A stretch of DNA of 64,000 nucleotides from Caldanaerovirga acetigignens (GTDB taxonomy: Bacteria > Bacillota > Thermosediminibacteria > Thermosediminibacterales > Thermosediminibacteraceae): positions 1 to 64,000 of the forward strand of contig NZ_FRCR01000011.1 of NCBI RefSeq assembly GCF_900142995.1, in the 5' to 3' direction. Below are positions 32,633 to 41,728 of the stretch, one piece after another. The notes under the pieces are model-generated. The model did no database searches. It saw only the letters and a list, made by a program, of their open reading frames with translations, and was not told the DNA's origin. The first letter of the stretch is position 1. Each line of letters begins with the position of its first letter. The translations under genes and the position numbers were made by a program.

Positions 32633-33877
32633 ATGTCTGAACTTGAAGTAAAAAATTTGGCCTATAGTTACAAGAAAAGAAAGGTTCTAGAAGATATTTG
32701 TCTGGAAATAAGGGCCGGACAGTTTGTAGGCATACTGGGCCCTAACGGATCAGGTAAAACCACTTTGCTCAATAACATAAATAGGTGGCTTAAGCCTCAA
32801 AAAGGGATAATTTTTATTGAAGGACAAAATATAGAGCGCATGTCGACAAAAGTCTTGGCACAAAATATTGCTACTGTACCTCAGGAAACTTCTTTGGATT
32901 TAGGGTTTACCGTTGAAGAAATTGTAATGATGGGCAGAAATCCTTATTTAAGGACTTTTGAGCGGGAAAATTCTGAGGACCTTACCGTTGTAGAAAGCTC
33001 TATGAAATCGGTGGGGATATGGGAATTGAGAGATAGATTGATCAGCGAGTTGAGTGGGGGCGAAAAACAGCGGGTTTTGATAGCCCGCGCCCTCGCCCAA
33101 CAACCAAAAGTACTTTTATTGGACGAACCCATTTCCCACCTGGATATCAATTACAAATGGGAAATACTTGAATTGTTGAAAAAGTTGAGCAGAAAACTTA
33201 AAATAATTGTAATAGCTGTTCTTCATGATATAAACTTGGCGTCAATATTTTGTGACAAACTAGTTCTCTTAAAAAATGGTAAAATATTTAAAGCAGGTTC
33301 TCCCCATGAAGTTCTTACCGAAGAGAATCTAAAAGAAGTATTCAATGTCAATCTGAAAATAACCACGGGGACTTATGGCCTCCCGATGATAATTTTTCCG
33401 CAGCCACTGGAAAAATTTCAAAAAGCAAAGCAGTTCCACAGCATCCACGTCATTTGCGGTGGAGGAGCCGGTGAAAAAGTACTGTACTACCTTCAGAGGA
33501 AAGGGTATAAAGTATCAACTGGTGTTTTGAATATTGGTGATACGGACTGGAAAGCAGCCAAGGAGCTCGGAGTTGATGTAGTAGAGGATCCTCCATTTTC
33601 ACCCATTTCGGAAGAAAAATCAAGAGTAAACAGATTTTGCATAGATAATTCCGATGCCGTTGTCTTATGTAATATCCCCTTTGGTTACGGTAATTTGAAG
33701 AATTTAATAACCCTGAAAGATGCGGTGTTAGAAGGCAATAAAAAGACTTTTGTTTTGGAAGAAACCTCAATTGAGAAAAGGGACTACACCAATGGACTTG
33801 CTAAAAAAGTTTACCGGCAAATTTTGACCAAGGCAGTTATATTTCGTTCATTCGACGAGCTACTAGACTTTTTTTAA
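32633..33877 (+). CDS. FecE/BtuD-type ABC ATPase with extra C-terminal domain
   Basis: A 414-residue protein. Residues 1-255 are an iron/cobalamin-uptake type ATPase: Walker A GPNGSGKTT, signature LSGGEKQRVLIARAL, Walker B VLLLDEPISHLD and His in AVLHDINLAS. Residues ~268-414 are an added alpha/beta domain starting FHSIHVICGGGAGEKVLYYL, a Rossmann-like GGGAG turn, with later DAVVLCNIPFGYGNLKNL. No permease or binding-protein gene is adjacent. ATG 32633 is chosen, but TTG 32618 is possible; neither has a good ribosome site. Corrinoid or iron import is a plausible role given the B12 mutase nearby. Confidence 0.82.
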   Translation: MSELEVKNLAYSYKKRKVLEDICLEIRAGQFVGILGPNGSGKTTLLNNINRWLKPQKGIIFIEGQNIERMSTKVLAQNIATVPQETSLDLGFTVEEIVMMGRNPYLRTFERENSEDLTVVESSMKSVGIWELRDRLISELSGGEKQRVLIARALAQQPKVLLLDEPISHLDINYKWEILELLKKLSRKLKIIVIAVLHDINLASIFCDKLVLLKNGKIFKAGSPHEVLTEENLKEVFNVNLKITTGTYGLPMIIFPQPLEKFQKAKQFHSIHVICGGGAGEKVLYYLQRKGYKVSTGVLNIGDTDWKAAKELGVDVVEDPPFSPISEEKSRVNRFCIDNSDAVVLCNIPFGYGNLKNLITLKDAVLEGNKKTFVLEETSIEKRDYTNGLAKKVYRQILTKAVIFRSFDELLDFF

Positions 33878-33895
33878 AATAATGGAGGGCCAGCA

Positions 33896-34357
33896 ATGGT
33901 GAAAGTAAAATTGGGAGACGAAATCGTTCAGAGCAAAATAAAATTTAGGGTTAGAATGGATTTCAGGGGTGAACATAGACCAGGCAAGTTTTTATTTGGA
34001 GGAAAACCTGTTGAACAGGTGGCCCAAAATGTAAGGGAAGAGCAAGTGACGCTGCTTAGAAACATTCCCATCCAGGGAATTTCCTTCGAAGAGTGCGACA
34101 CTTCTCCCGAACCTTACGTGATATATGACGAAACTTTGGGAGAGAAAGTTGCTTATGCCCCGGCATTCATTACAGTCAATGCTGACTCAATAGAGGATAT
34201 GATTCGGTTTGTGATGAGAGAAGAGTTTAGAAAGATAGAGGTTATCGAGCCTACTCAAATGATAATTACCAATAAGGACTTAGAAAAGATTTTGTTTAAA
34301 ATGGGAGAGGAGCTAAGAACTCAACTTATGCTTTTTGCGCGAAAGCTAAAAAAATAG
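33896..34357 (+). CDS. Hypothetical protein, 153 residues
   Basis: I do not recognise this family. The ATG follows GGAGGG. The protein is soluble and alpha/beta, with no Cys cluster; it has one Cys, in ISFEECDTSPEPYVIYDE (about residue 68). Its C-terminal helix is basic (MLFARKLKK). It sits 18 bases after the ABC ATPase and 19 before a flavoprotein, so it is part of the same operon. Confidence 0.65.
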   Translation: MVKVKLGDEIVQSKIKFRVRMDFRGEHRPGKFLFGGKPVEQVAQNVREEQVTLLRNIPIQGISFEECDTSPEPYVIYDETLGEKVAYAPAFITVNADSIEDMIRFVMREEFRKIEVIEPTQMIITNKDLEKILFKMGEELRTQLMLFARKLKK

Positions 34358-34376
34358 TGGAGATGAATTTTCAGAC

Positions 34377-35612
34377 ATGACAAACAGCGTGGCGATAGTC
34401 GGTGGAGGGGCAGCTGGGCTCATGGCCGCCTACAGTGCGGCTGTGCACGGGGCCGAGGTAACCTTATTCGAGCGGAATAGTATTCTAGGCATGAAAATAT
34501 TGATATCCGGGAAAGGTCGGTGCAATTTGACAAATATAAAAGAATTGCATGAGTTCATCCAAAATATCCCGGGAAACGGAAAATTTTTGTACGGGGCTTT
34601 GTCAAGGTTTTCTAACAGAGATTTGATTGCGTTTTTTAATAAAATGGGGGTTGAGACAAAAGTAGAAAGAGGGGGTAGGGTCTTTCCTAAGTCGGACAGG
34701 GCTAAAGACGTCGTCAAGGCCCTGGAGAGCGCTTTAATAAAGGTCGGGGTTGAAATACGGTATAAAAGCAGAGTAAAAGAGGTTGTCGCTGAAGGTAAAA
34801 CTTTAAAAGGACTGATTTTTTATGATAAAGAAGAGTTTTTTCCGTGTGATAAGGTTATAGTTGCAACGGGAGGAAAATCCTATCCTTCAACCGGCTCTAC
34901 GGGCGATGGATATGAAATTGCGAAAAAGCTCGGACATACCATCGTACAGCCCCGTCCGTCGTTGGTGCCCCTCATTACAAAAGAAGAATGGGTGAAAGAC
35001 CTTCAGGGGTTGACCTTAAAAAATGTAGAAGTTACTGCATACAACATGGAGAGGAAGCTTGCGTCCCAATTTGGAGAGATGCTTTTCACTCATTACGGTG
35101 TTTCAGGTCCGATAATCCTTACAATAAGTCGCAGCGTAGTAGAACATATCGAAGAAGGGGTAACGTTATCTTTAAATTTAAAACCTGCTTTAAATGGAGA
35201 AATGCTGGAAAGGCGATTGAAAAGAGACTTTGAGAAGTACTCTAGAAAAAAATTAAAAAATGCCTTAGCTGATCTTTTGCCTAAGCGGCTTATACCGATT
35301 TTTATAGATATCTGCGGCCTAGAGTCCGAAAAATCTGTTAATCAATTGACGCGTGAGGAAAGGAATAAGATCATCGAAAATCTGACCGATTTAAAACTTA
35401 CTGTCATTGGTTGTATGGAGGATGAAGCGATAGTAACGAGCGGGGGCGTTTCTGTAAAGGAAATCGATTCGCGCACTATGGAATCAAAGATAATAAAAGG
35501 CCTTTATTTTGCAGGAGAAGTCATTGATGTAGATGGACTTACCGGGGGGTACAATCTTCAGGCAGCTTTTTCAACAGGATATCTGGCCGGGAAAAGTGCA
35601 GCTTTATCTTGA
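34377..35612 (+). CDS. HI0933/YhiN/BaiN-family FAD-dependent oxidoreductase
   Basis: A 411-residue flavoprotein. The N-terminal dinucleotide site is VAIVGGGAAGLMAAYSAAVHGA, and Glu lies in VTLFERN. Family marks are ILISGKGRCNLTNIK near residue 40, VIVATGGKSYPSTGSTGDGYEIA, and the C-terminal VTSGGVSVKEIDSRTMESK (given as a segment) followed by GLYFAGEVIDVDGLTGGYNLQ. BaiN acts on bile acids, but most members are uncharacterised and widely conserved next to cmk, as here. The gene overlaps the following cmk frame. Confidence 0.88.
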   Translation: MTNSVAIVGGGAAGLMAAYSAAVHGAEVTLFERNSILGMKILISGKGRCNLTNIKELHEFIQNIPGNGKFLYGALSRFSNRDLIAFFNKMGVETKVERGGRVFPKSDRAKDVVKALESALIKVGVEIRYKSRVKEVVAEGKTLKGLIFYDKEEFFPCDKVIVATGGKSYPSTGSTGDGYEIAKKLGHTIVQPRPSLVPLITKEEWVKDLQGLTLKNVEVTAYNMERKLASQFGEMLFTHYGVSGPIILTISRSVVEHIEEGVTLSLNLKPALNGEMLERRLKRDFEKYSRKKLKNALADLLPKRLIPIFIDICGLESEKSVNQLTREERNKIIENLTDLKLTVIGCMEDEAIVTSGGVSVKEIDSRTMESKIIKGLYFAGEVIDVDGLTGGYNLQAAFSTGYLAGKSAALS

Positions 35613-35626
35613 AGGAGATGAGCCTC

Positions 35627-36313
35627 TTGAGAGTCAGCAGTAATGGCAACTTGGAAAAAGTGTACAGTGTAGCCATCGACGGACCGGCAGGCGCTGGGAA
35701 AAGTACGGTGGCTAAAATGATTGCAGAAAGATTAAATCTCGTATACGTAGACACGGGGGCTATGTACAGAGCCATTACATTAAAAGCGCTGGAAAGAGGT
35801 AATTTTAGCAAACAAGGAATAAAAAAAATAGCAGAGGAAAGTACAATAGAATTAATAAATGGCCGTGTATATCTCGATGGTAGGGATGTAACGGAAGAAA
35901 TAAGGAATCCTTCCGTCGACGAAAAAGTTTCAACAGTTGCGAGTATCCCGCAGGTGCGGAAAAGGTTGGTAGAAATCCAAAGGCAAATGGCGAAAAATTA
36001 CGGAGTTGTAATGGATGGAAGGGATATAGGTACGACCGTTTTACCGAATGCAAAGTATAAATTTTATTTAACTGCAGATATAAAGATTAGGGCAAAGAGA
36101 AGATACGAGGAGATGCTGAATAAAGGCATAAAAAGGGATTTGGAAAAAGTTGAACAAGAGTTAGCTCAAAGAGATAAACAGGACATGGAGAGAGCCTATT
36201 CTCCCCTTAAGGTGGCAGAAGATGCTGTAGTCATAGATACCTCAAGTAAGACTCCCGAAGAAGTGGTAAATGAAATATTGGATTATATAAAGAGGGATGA
36301 AAATGCTTTATAA
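35627..36313 (+). CDS. cmk: Cytidylate kinase
   Basis: A 228-residue CMP/dCMP kinase of nucleotide salvage. The P-loop is IDGPAGAGKSTVAKMIA and the substrate loop VDTGAMYRAITLK; MDGRDIGTTVLPNA and the C-terminal DTSSKTPEEVVNEIL close the family pattern. The start is uncertain: TTG 35627 has AAGGAG about 10 bases upstream; TTG 35609 overlaps the previous stop. It is followed, with an 11-base overlap, by plsC, and then by ispH-rpsA, a conserved Firmicute order. Confidence 0.94.
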   Translation: MRVSSNGNLEKVYSVAIDGPAGAGKSTVAKMIAERLNLVYVDTGAMYRAITLKALERGNFSKQGIKKIAEESTIELINGRVYLDGRDVTEEIRNPSVDEKVSTVASIPQVRKRLVEIQRQMAKNYGVVMDGRDIGTTVLPNAKYKFYLTADIKIRAKRRYEEMLNKGIKRDLEKVEQELAQRDKQDMERAYSPLKVAEDAVVIDTSSKTPEEVVNEILDYIKRDENAL

Positions 36314-36884
36314 TCTGGCTAAGTTCGTATGTTCCATTTTGATAAAAGTGCTATTTAGGATCCAGGTAGAAGGTTTGGAAAATTTTCCGGAAAAGGGAGC
36401 TGTAATAGTGTATTCAAATCATAAAAGTTGGTGGGATCCGGTTGTTGTTGGATGTATATTGAAAAGGCCGATTTTTTTTATGGCAAAGAAAGAGCTTTTT
36501 GAGATCCCTGTTTTTGGATTTATTTTAAAGAGATTAAATGCCTTTCCTGTTTACCGAGGCGCGCCTGATAGAAAAGCGATAAAAAAAGCGTTAGAAATTC
36601 TAGACGAAAAAAAGGTTCTGGGCATATTCCCGGAAGGTACGCGTAGCAAAGATGGGGTCTTAAAGGAACCGGAACCGGGGATTGCTTTGTTGGCAACGAA
36701 GGTGAAGGATGTGGCTTTAGTGCCAGTTGCCATAAAAGGTGAGTATAAATTTTTAAACCATATCTTGGTAAAGATAGGCAAACCAATTAGACTTTCCCTT
36801 GATGAAAAAGAAAAATTGAGTTCTAGAGATTTGTCTAATTTGAGCAAGGTAATTTTTGATGAAGTTTCAAAGATGCTCGCATGA
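36303..36884 (+). CDS. plsC: 1-acyl-sn-glycerol-3-phosphate acyltransferase
   Basis: A 193-residue membrane-bound acyltransferase that makes phosphatidic acid. The acyltransferase boxes are YSNHKSWWDPV (the NHxxxxD catalytic motif) and IFPEGTRSKDG, with VPVAIKG later. Its hydrophobic N-terminus (NLAKFVCSILIKVLF) anchors it. ATG 36303 has better spacing from AAAGAGGG than ATG 36297. It overlaps cmk. Confidence 0.93.
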   Translation: MLYNLAKFVCSILIKVLFRIQVEGLENFPEKGAVIVYSNHKSWWDPVVVGCILKRPIFFMAKKELFEIPVFGFILKRLNAFPVYRGAPDRKAIKKALEILDEKKVLGIFPEGTRSKDGVLKEPEPGIALLATKVKDVALVPVAIKGEYKFLNHILVKIGKPIRLSLDEKEKLSSRDLSNLSKVIFDEVSKMLA

Positions 36885-36921
36885 TTTTAATCTTAAACTG
36901 GACTTGGGGAAGTGAGGATCG

Positions 36922-38892
36922 GTGCAAATAATATTGGCAGAGCACGCGGGGTTTTGCTTTGGAGTAAAGAATGCAATAAAATTACTGGACGATTTAATTA
37001 AAGAAGGTGAAAAAACCTATACGTTAGGTCCTATTGTACATAACAGGCAAGTGGTGGAATCGTACGAAAAACAGGGAATAAAAGCCGTAGAACTGGACGA
37101 TGTTAAAGAGGGGAATCTGGTAATTCGCACGCACGGCGTACCTCCTGATGTTATAAACCAAGCCAGGCAGAAAGGATTAAACGTGGTGGATGCCACGTGC
37201 CCTTTTGTAAAACGGGTTCACAAACTAGCGAAAGATTTATCGGATAAAGGCTATTTTGTTGTGATAATCGGCGATCCTAACCATCCTGAAGTTAAGGGCA
37301 TAAAGGGATGGTGCGGGGTTGATGCCGCTGTTATAGAAAATGAAGAAGATGCGAGAGAATTTTACACGGATAAAAAAGTGGGGGTTGTTGTTCAGACGAC
37401 CCAAATCGAAGAAAATGTAAATAAAATAATGAAGATATTAAAAGAAAAATTGGATATAGTATTTTTCTACAACACCCGCTGTAATGCCACTCAGCAAAGG
37501 CAGGAAGCGGCAAAAAAAGTTGCAGAAATGGTAGATGTAATGCTGGTGATTGGCGGGAAAAATAGTTCGAATACAAAAAAATTAGCTCAAGTTTGCAAAG
37601 ATACAGGAGCTAGGGTATATCACATCGAAACGGCGGACGAAATTAAATCGGAATGGTTTTCAAAAGCGGAAAGAGTCGGTATTACTGCGGGTGCATCCAC
37701 ACCTGATTGGATTATAAAGGAGGTTGTAGCTAAAATGGAACAAATATCTAAAAAGTCAGACTTCAGCGAAGGGCAAATAGTGGAAGGCATTGTAGAAAAA
37801 GTAACTGACAAAGAGGTGCTGGTAAATGTGGGCTATAAATCCGATGGCATAATACCCCTAAAAGAGTTATCGTATGTTCCCTTTGCTTCCCCTTCTGAAG
37901 TAGTGAAAGTGGGAGAGAAAATTAAAGTTATGATATTAAAGCTTGAGGACAAAAATGGCGAATTAATTCTTTCTAAAAAAAGGGCCGATGTAATAGAAGG
38001 ATGGCAAAAACTGGAATATATATACAAAGAAAATGGAACGGTTAAAGGTAAAGTAGTGGAAAATGTAAAAGGAGGCCTTCTAGTCAATGTGGAGGGCTTA
38101 AGGGGGTTTGTTCCCGCGTCTCATGCCGACCTGAAATACATAGAAGACCTGGCATCATTGGTTGGAAAAGAATTGAACTTGAAAATCCTCGAGATGGACA
38201 AGGATAAAAAAAGAATCGTGCTTTCACATAAGTTATTTTTAGAAGAAGAGAATGAAAAAGCCAAAGAAAAGATATGGGAAAAAGTTAAGGAAGGGCAGGT
38301 CATAAAAGGTGTAGTTAAAAAAATAACTGATTTCGGTGCCTTCGTAGATATAGGCGGCTTTGATGGACTCTTGCACATTTCCGACATGTCTTGGCGCCGG
38401 ATAAATCATCCTTCCGAAATTTTGAGCGAAAATCAGGAATTGAATGTGAAGGTGTTAAAGGTAGATAAAGAGCAAAAACGCATATCGTTGGGATTAAAAC
38501 AATTAAGCCCAAGCCCGTGGCAGGAAGTAGATAAAAAGTATAAGGTCGGACAAATAATCGAAGGAAAGATAGTGAAACTGACAAATTTCGGAGCTTTCGT
38601 TGAGCTGGAACCGGGAATTGAAGGGCTTGTACATGTCTCGCAGATTTCCGATAAACGCGTGGCTACTCCAAAGGAAGTTTTAAAGGAAGGGCAAACGGTG
38701 AAGGCAAAAATCCTAAATATTGATGCAAAGGAGAAGAAGATAAGCCTCAGCATAAAACAGGCACTTGAAGAGGAAAAAACGGCGAAAAAAGACGCGAAGA
38801 AAGAAGAAAAGATTCTTGTTGCTAAAGACGATTTTAAAGTGACAATAGGCGATATATTTGGCGATATTCTGAGAGAACAATTCAAAAAATGA
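36922..38892 (+). CDS. Fused IspH (HMBPP reductase) and ribosomal protein S1
   Basis: A 656-residue bifunctional protein, a fusion typical of Clostridia. Residues 1-275 are IspH, the [4Fe-4S] enzyme for the last step of the MEP isoprenoid route: Cys12 in AEHAGFCFGVKNA, the Cys in VDATCPFVKRVH and the third in NTRCNATQQRQEA, with ASTPDWIIKEV at the end. Residues ~285-600 are four S1 RNA-binding repeats, for example GVVKKITDFGAFVDIGGFDGLLHISDMSW (described, about 463-491) and GKIVKLTNFGAFVELEPGIEGLVHVSQ. A Lys-rich tail follows. GTG start. Upstream cmk and plsC and downstream fni fit. Confidence 0.96.
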   Translation: MQIILAEHAGFCFGVKNAIKLLDDLIKEGEKTYTLGPIVHNRQVVESYEKQGIKAVELDDVKEGNLVIRTHGVPPDVINQARQKGLNVVDATCPFVKRVHKLAKDLSDKGYFVVIIGDPNHPEVKGIKGWCGVDAAVIENEEDAREFYTDKKVGVVVQTTQIEENVNKIMKILKEKLDIVFFYNTRCNATQQRQEAAKKVAEMVDVMLVIGGKNSSNTKKLAQVCKDTGARVYHIETADEIKSEWFSKAERVGITAGASTPDWIIKEVVAKMEQISKKSDFSEGQIVEGIVEKVTDKEVLVNVGYKSDGIIPLKELSYVPFASPSEVVKVGEKIKVMILKLEDKNGELILSKKRADVIEGWQKLEYIYKENGTVKGKVVENVKGGLLVNVEGLRGFVPASHADLKYIEDLASLVGKELNLKILEMDKDKKRIVLSHKLFLEEENEKAKEKIWEKVKEGQVIKGVVKKITDFGAFVDIGGFDGLLHISDMSWRRINHPSEILSENQELNVKVLKVDKEQKRISLGLKQLSPSPWQEVDKKYKVGQIIEGKIVKLTNFGAFVELEPGIEGLVHVSQISDKRVATPKEVLKEGQTVKAKILNIDAKEKKISLSIKQALEEEKTAKKDAKKEEKILVAKDDFKVTIGDIFGDILREQFKK

Positions 38893-38923
38893 AGGAAGGT
38901 ATTGCTTTTGTAGGGGGATATTG

Positions 38924-39973
38924 ATGGAAAATAGAGCTCGAAGGAAAAAGGAGCACATTAGATATAGCTTGATGCTGGAAAGACTATTAAAAAGAGATAT
39001 TTTTTCAGATGTCACGCTGCTTCACAATTGCTTGTCGGAAGTTAATCTAGACGAAATAGATATTTCTACTCAGTTCCAGGGGCTAGAACTTAGAAAACCG
39101 ATAATTATAAACGCAATAACTGGTGGGTTTCCTTTAGCCTTTACAATAAACCAGCAAATAGCAAAAGTTGCTCGAGAACTAAACCTTGCTATGGCCGTCG
39201 GTTCGCAGAGAATTGCATTGAGAGATAAGGCAGCACAAAAAAGTTTCAAAGTTGTTAGAAAAGTAAATCCAGATGGTATAATTTTTGCAAACATAGGGGC
39301 CGATGCTTCGACCGAGGAAGTTCTAGAAGTGGTGGACATGATTAAGGCGGATGCCGTACAAATTCATTTAAATACTCCTCAGGAGATAGTAATGGCAGAG
39401 GGCAGAAAAAAATTTGAAGGAACCATAGAGAAAATAAGTAAAATAGCAAGTGAAGTAAAAGTTCCAGTTATTGTAAAAGAAGTTGGGTTTGGCATCGCAA
39501 AAGAAGAAGCAAAAATACTTGCAGATTGCGGTATAAAAATAATAGATATCGGGGGAGCGGGGGGCACTGATTTTATTGCTATTGAGAACATGAGAAATAA
39601 AAAGAATGCAGTACCGGTGTTGGAGATGTGGGGTATACCCACTCCTATAAGCTTGATAGAGGTCTTAAGCGAAGTAGGGGACAGAGTGGATGTAATCGCA
39701 TCGGGAGGATTAAAAACCGGGCTTGATGCAGCAAAAGCGCTGGCTTTGGGGGCTAAAGCCGCAGGTTTTGCCGGGGCAGTCCTAAATAGATTGATTAAAG
39801 GTGGCCCCTTGGCACTGAAAAAATATCTCGAGCGCGTAGAAAGAGAGCTCATATATACGATGGCTATGGTAGGAGCCCGAAATTTATCGGAGTTAAGAAA
39901 GAGGCCGTTGATAATCGAAGGAAGAACGTATAATTGGTTAAAATTCAGAGGTATCAATATAAATTTCAGCTGA
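38924..39973 (+). CDS. fni: Isopentenyl-diphosphate delta-isomerase, type 2
   Basis: A 349-residue FMN-dependent enzyme that interconverts IPP and DMAPP. ATG 38924 follows AGGGGGA. Marks are KPIIINAITGG, AMAVGSQRIAL, DAVQIHLNTPQEIVM, VPVIVKEVGFGI, IIDIGGAGGTDFIAIE and IASGGLKTGLDAAKALALGAKAAGFAG (the last described, about residues 262-288). It follows the IspH part by 31 bases, so two isoprenoid steps lie together. The 5' region may be longer by one TTG codon. Confidence 0.95.
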   Translation: MENRARRKKEHIRYSLMLERLLKRDIFSDVTLLHNCLSEVNLDEIDISTQFQGLELRKPIIINAITGGFPLAFTINQQIAKVARELNLAMAVGSQRIALRDKAAQKSFKVVRKVNPDGIIFANIGADASTEEVLEVVDMIKADAVQIHLNTPQEIVMAEGRKKFEGTIEKISKIASEVKVPVIVKEVGFGIAKEEAKILADCGIKIIDIGGAGGTDFIAIENMRNKKNAVPVLEMWGIPTPISLIEVLSEVGDRVDVIASGGLKTGLDAAKALALGAKAAGFAGAVLNRLIKGGPLALKKYLERVERELIYTMAMVGARNLSELRKRPLIIEGRTYNWLKFRGININFS

Positions 39974-40017
39974 AACAGAGAACAAAAGGAATTTTTCGTG
40001 AATTTTTCTTAAATCTA

Positions 40018-40045
40018 TTGACAATCTCCAATAATCTGCTACAAT
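40018..40045 (+). promoter_or_regulatory. speD promoter
   Basis: TTGACA (40018-40023) and TACAAT (40040-40045) separated by 16 bases, 47 bases before the speD ATG. Confidence 0.75.
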
Positions 40046-40092
40046 TTATTTTGATTGATTAATTTTAAAACGAAGGGGGCTGTGATAGTGAA

Positions 40093-40467
40093 ATGAAGGC
40101 TTTGGGGCGGCACATCTTAGCAGAAATTTATGACTGTGATGAAAATGTATTGAACGACAGGGATCTAATCGAAGAAATCATGGTGAAGGCTGCACTTGAG
40201 GCAGGAGCCGAAGTAAGAGAAGTTGCATTTCATAAGTTCAGTCCGCAGGGCGTAAGCGGTGTAGTTGTGATTTCGGAATCACACCTTACGGTCCATACGT
40301 GGCCGGAGTTAGGATATGCTGCGGTAGACGTTTTTACGTGCGGAGAAAAGGTTAATCCGTGGGATGCGTGCAACTACATTGCGGAAAGATTCAAGGCTAA
40401 GCATATGACTGCCTCCGAAGTTAAAAGGGGAGTATTTGAAAAACCTGTAAAGGTGGTTAACTTTTAA
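40093..40467 (+). CDS. speD: S-adenosylmethionine decarboxylase proenzyme
   Basis: A 124-residue pyruvoyl enzyme of the short bacterial class (SpeD/SpeH), giving decarboxylated SAM for SpeE. The self-cleavage site is in [18 protein letters not shown]: the chain cuts before the Ser and that Ser becomes pyruvoyl. The Cys in [15 protein letters not shown] is the known proton donor. It starts with [15 protein letters not shown], typical of the family. It has its own promoter and a strong terminator, so it is separate from speEB. Confidence 0.96.
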   Translation: MKALGRHILAEIYDCDENVLNDRDLIEEIMVKAALEAGAEVREVAFHKFSPQGVSGVVVISESHLTVHTWPELGYAAVDVFTCGEKVNPWDACNYIAERFKAKHMTASEVKRGVFEKPVKVVNF

Positions 40468-40533
40468 TTTTGACAAAAGGGAAGGGGATAGGTTGATTTT
40501 TGGAAGAAAACCCTTTGAATACGGTTTTCTGTA

Positions 40534-40575
40534 ACGGAAAAAATGCGTGGACGGAAGGTCGCGCATTTTTTCCGT
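40534..40575 (+). terminator. Terminator after speD
   Basis: ACGGAAAAAATGCG (40534-40547) and CGCATTTTTTCCGT (40562-40575) form a perfect 14-base stem, with T/A tracts usable in both directions. Confidence 0.88.
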
Positions 40576-40636
40576 TTTTGTATAAAAATTTTTGTTTTGG
40601 TTATATTATTGAATGAAGACCCCCTTTATATTAGCC

Positions 40637-40683
40637 CCCATGGTGCACGCGTAAGCGTGTGTCATGGATTTTTTTTTTTTTTA
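40637..40683 (+). terminator. Hairpin with 14-T run upstream of cheR
   Basis: CCATG...CACGC-GTAA-GCGTG...CATGG followed by about 14 T. It looks like a second terminator, placed only 20 bases before the TATAAT (40703-40708) that may serve cheR. Confidence 0.6.
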
Positions 40684-40742
40684 AATGTGCAGTTGAGTAC
40701 GATATAATATAACGTGAGTTCGAGTGGTAGGGGGTTTTGCTG

Positions 40743-41531
40743 TTGGACGTCTACCAGGAATTTATCATCAACGTTAAAAGATTGACAAATATTGACCTTT
40801 CCTTGTATAAAGAAAAGCAGATGAGAAGGCGCATAGAATCTCTTATGAAAAGAAATAACATGCCGGACTTAATAAGCTATTTCAGGCTTTTAAAGCAAAG
40901 CGAGAAACACCTGAAGGAATTTTTGAACTACATAACCATAAACGTGTCGGAATTTTTTCGAAATCCTGCACAGTGGCAAGTGCTAGAAAAGGAAATTTTG
41001 CCGCACCTTACATCGAACAAGAAGACCTTGAAAGTGTGGAGCTCGGCGTGTGCTTCCGGAGAAGAAGCGTATTCTCTAGCTTTGCTTTTCGAAAAAATTA
41101 ATTACAACAAGGTAGAGATCCTCGCTACCGATATAGATGATGAAGCGCTGAAAGCGGCTCGTTTAGGAATTTATTCGGAAAAAAGCTTGGTGAATGTACC
41201 TGAAGATCTAAAGAGAAAGTATTTTACGGTGAAAGAAGGTCAGTACGAAATAAAAGATGAAATAAAAAGGAAGGTAAAATTTAAAAATCTCAACCTGCTA
41301 GAAGACGAATTCCCGGCAAACTGCCACCTTATTTTATGCAGGAACGTAATGATATATTTTACTGAAGAGGCTAAGGACAAGCTTTACAGAAAATTTTATA
41401 ATTCATTGGCTGATGATGGCATATTCTTTGTCGGCAATACGGAACAGATTATCATGCCACAAAAATACGGTTTTGAGAGTATTAGAAGCTTTTTTTATAA
41501 AAAGATAAATTATGGGAGCTCGGCGAGATAA
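40743..41531 (+). CDS. cheR: CheR-type chemotaxis methyltransferase, orphan
   Basis: A 262-residue SAM-dependent methyltransferase that methylates glutamates of chemoreceptors. TTG 40743 has GTAGGGGG 8 bases upstream; TTG 40737 is too close. Residues 1-75 form the CheR N-terminal helical domain (KQMRRRIESLMKRNNMPD). The catalytic domain shows NVSEFFRNPAQWQVLEKEILPHL (about 68-90), the SAM loop VWSSACASGEEAYSLALLFE, TDIDDEALKAARLGIYSE and ILCRNVMIYFTEEAKDKLY. No chemotaxis or flagellar gene is nearby, so it may act in a chemosensory or c-di-GMP-type pathway elsewhere. Confidence 0.92.
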   Translation: MDVYQEFIINVKRLTNIDLSLYKEKQMRRRIESLMKRNNMPDLISYFRLLKQSEKHLKEFLNYITINVSEFFRNPAQWQVLEKEILPHLTSNKKTLKVWSSACASGEEAYSLALLFEKINYNKVEILATDIDDEALKAARLGIYSEKSLVNVPEDLKRKYFTVKEGQYEIKDEIKRKVKFKNLNLLEDEFPANCHLILCRNVMIYFTEEAKDKLYRKFYNSLADDGIFFVGNTEQIIMPQKYGFESIRSFFYKKINYGSSAR

Positions 41532-41728
41532 TTTACTTTTGAAACTCTAAGATGCACATTTGTCGCTTAATATGAATCACCACACATCAATGACTTTGAT
41601 CATTCAGCAAATTATCTTAATTAATTTATTCTTAATTATTAAAACTTGGGTATGCAACCTAAAATCTTTTTTAAAAAAGAAAAAAATTGCCGTTTATCTG
41701 ACTTCGAATCACAGTAATATTTACGGCC

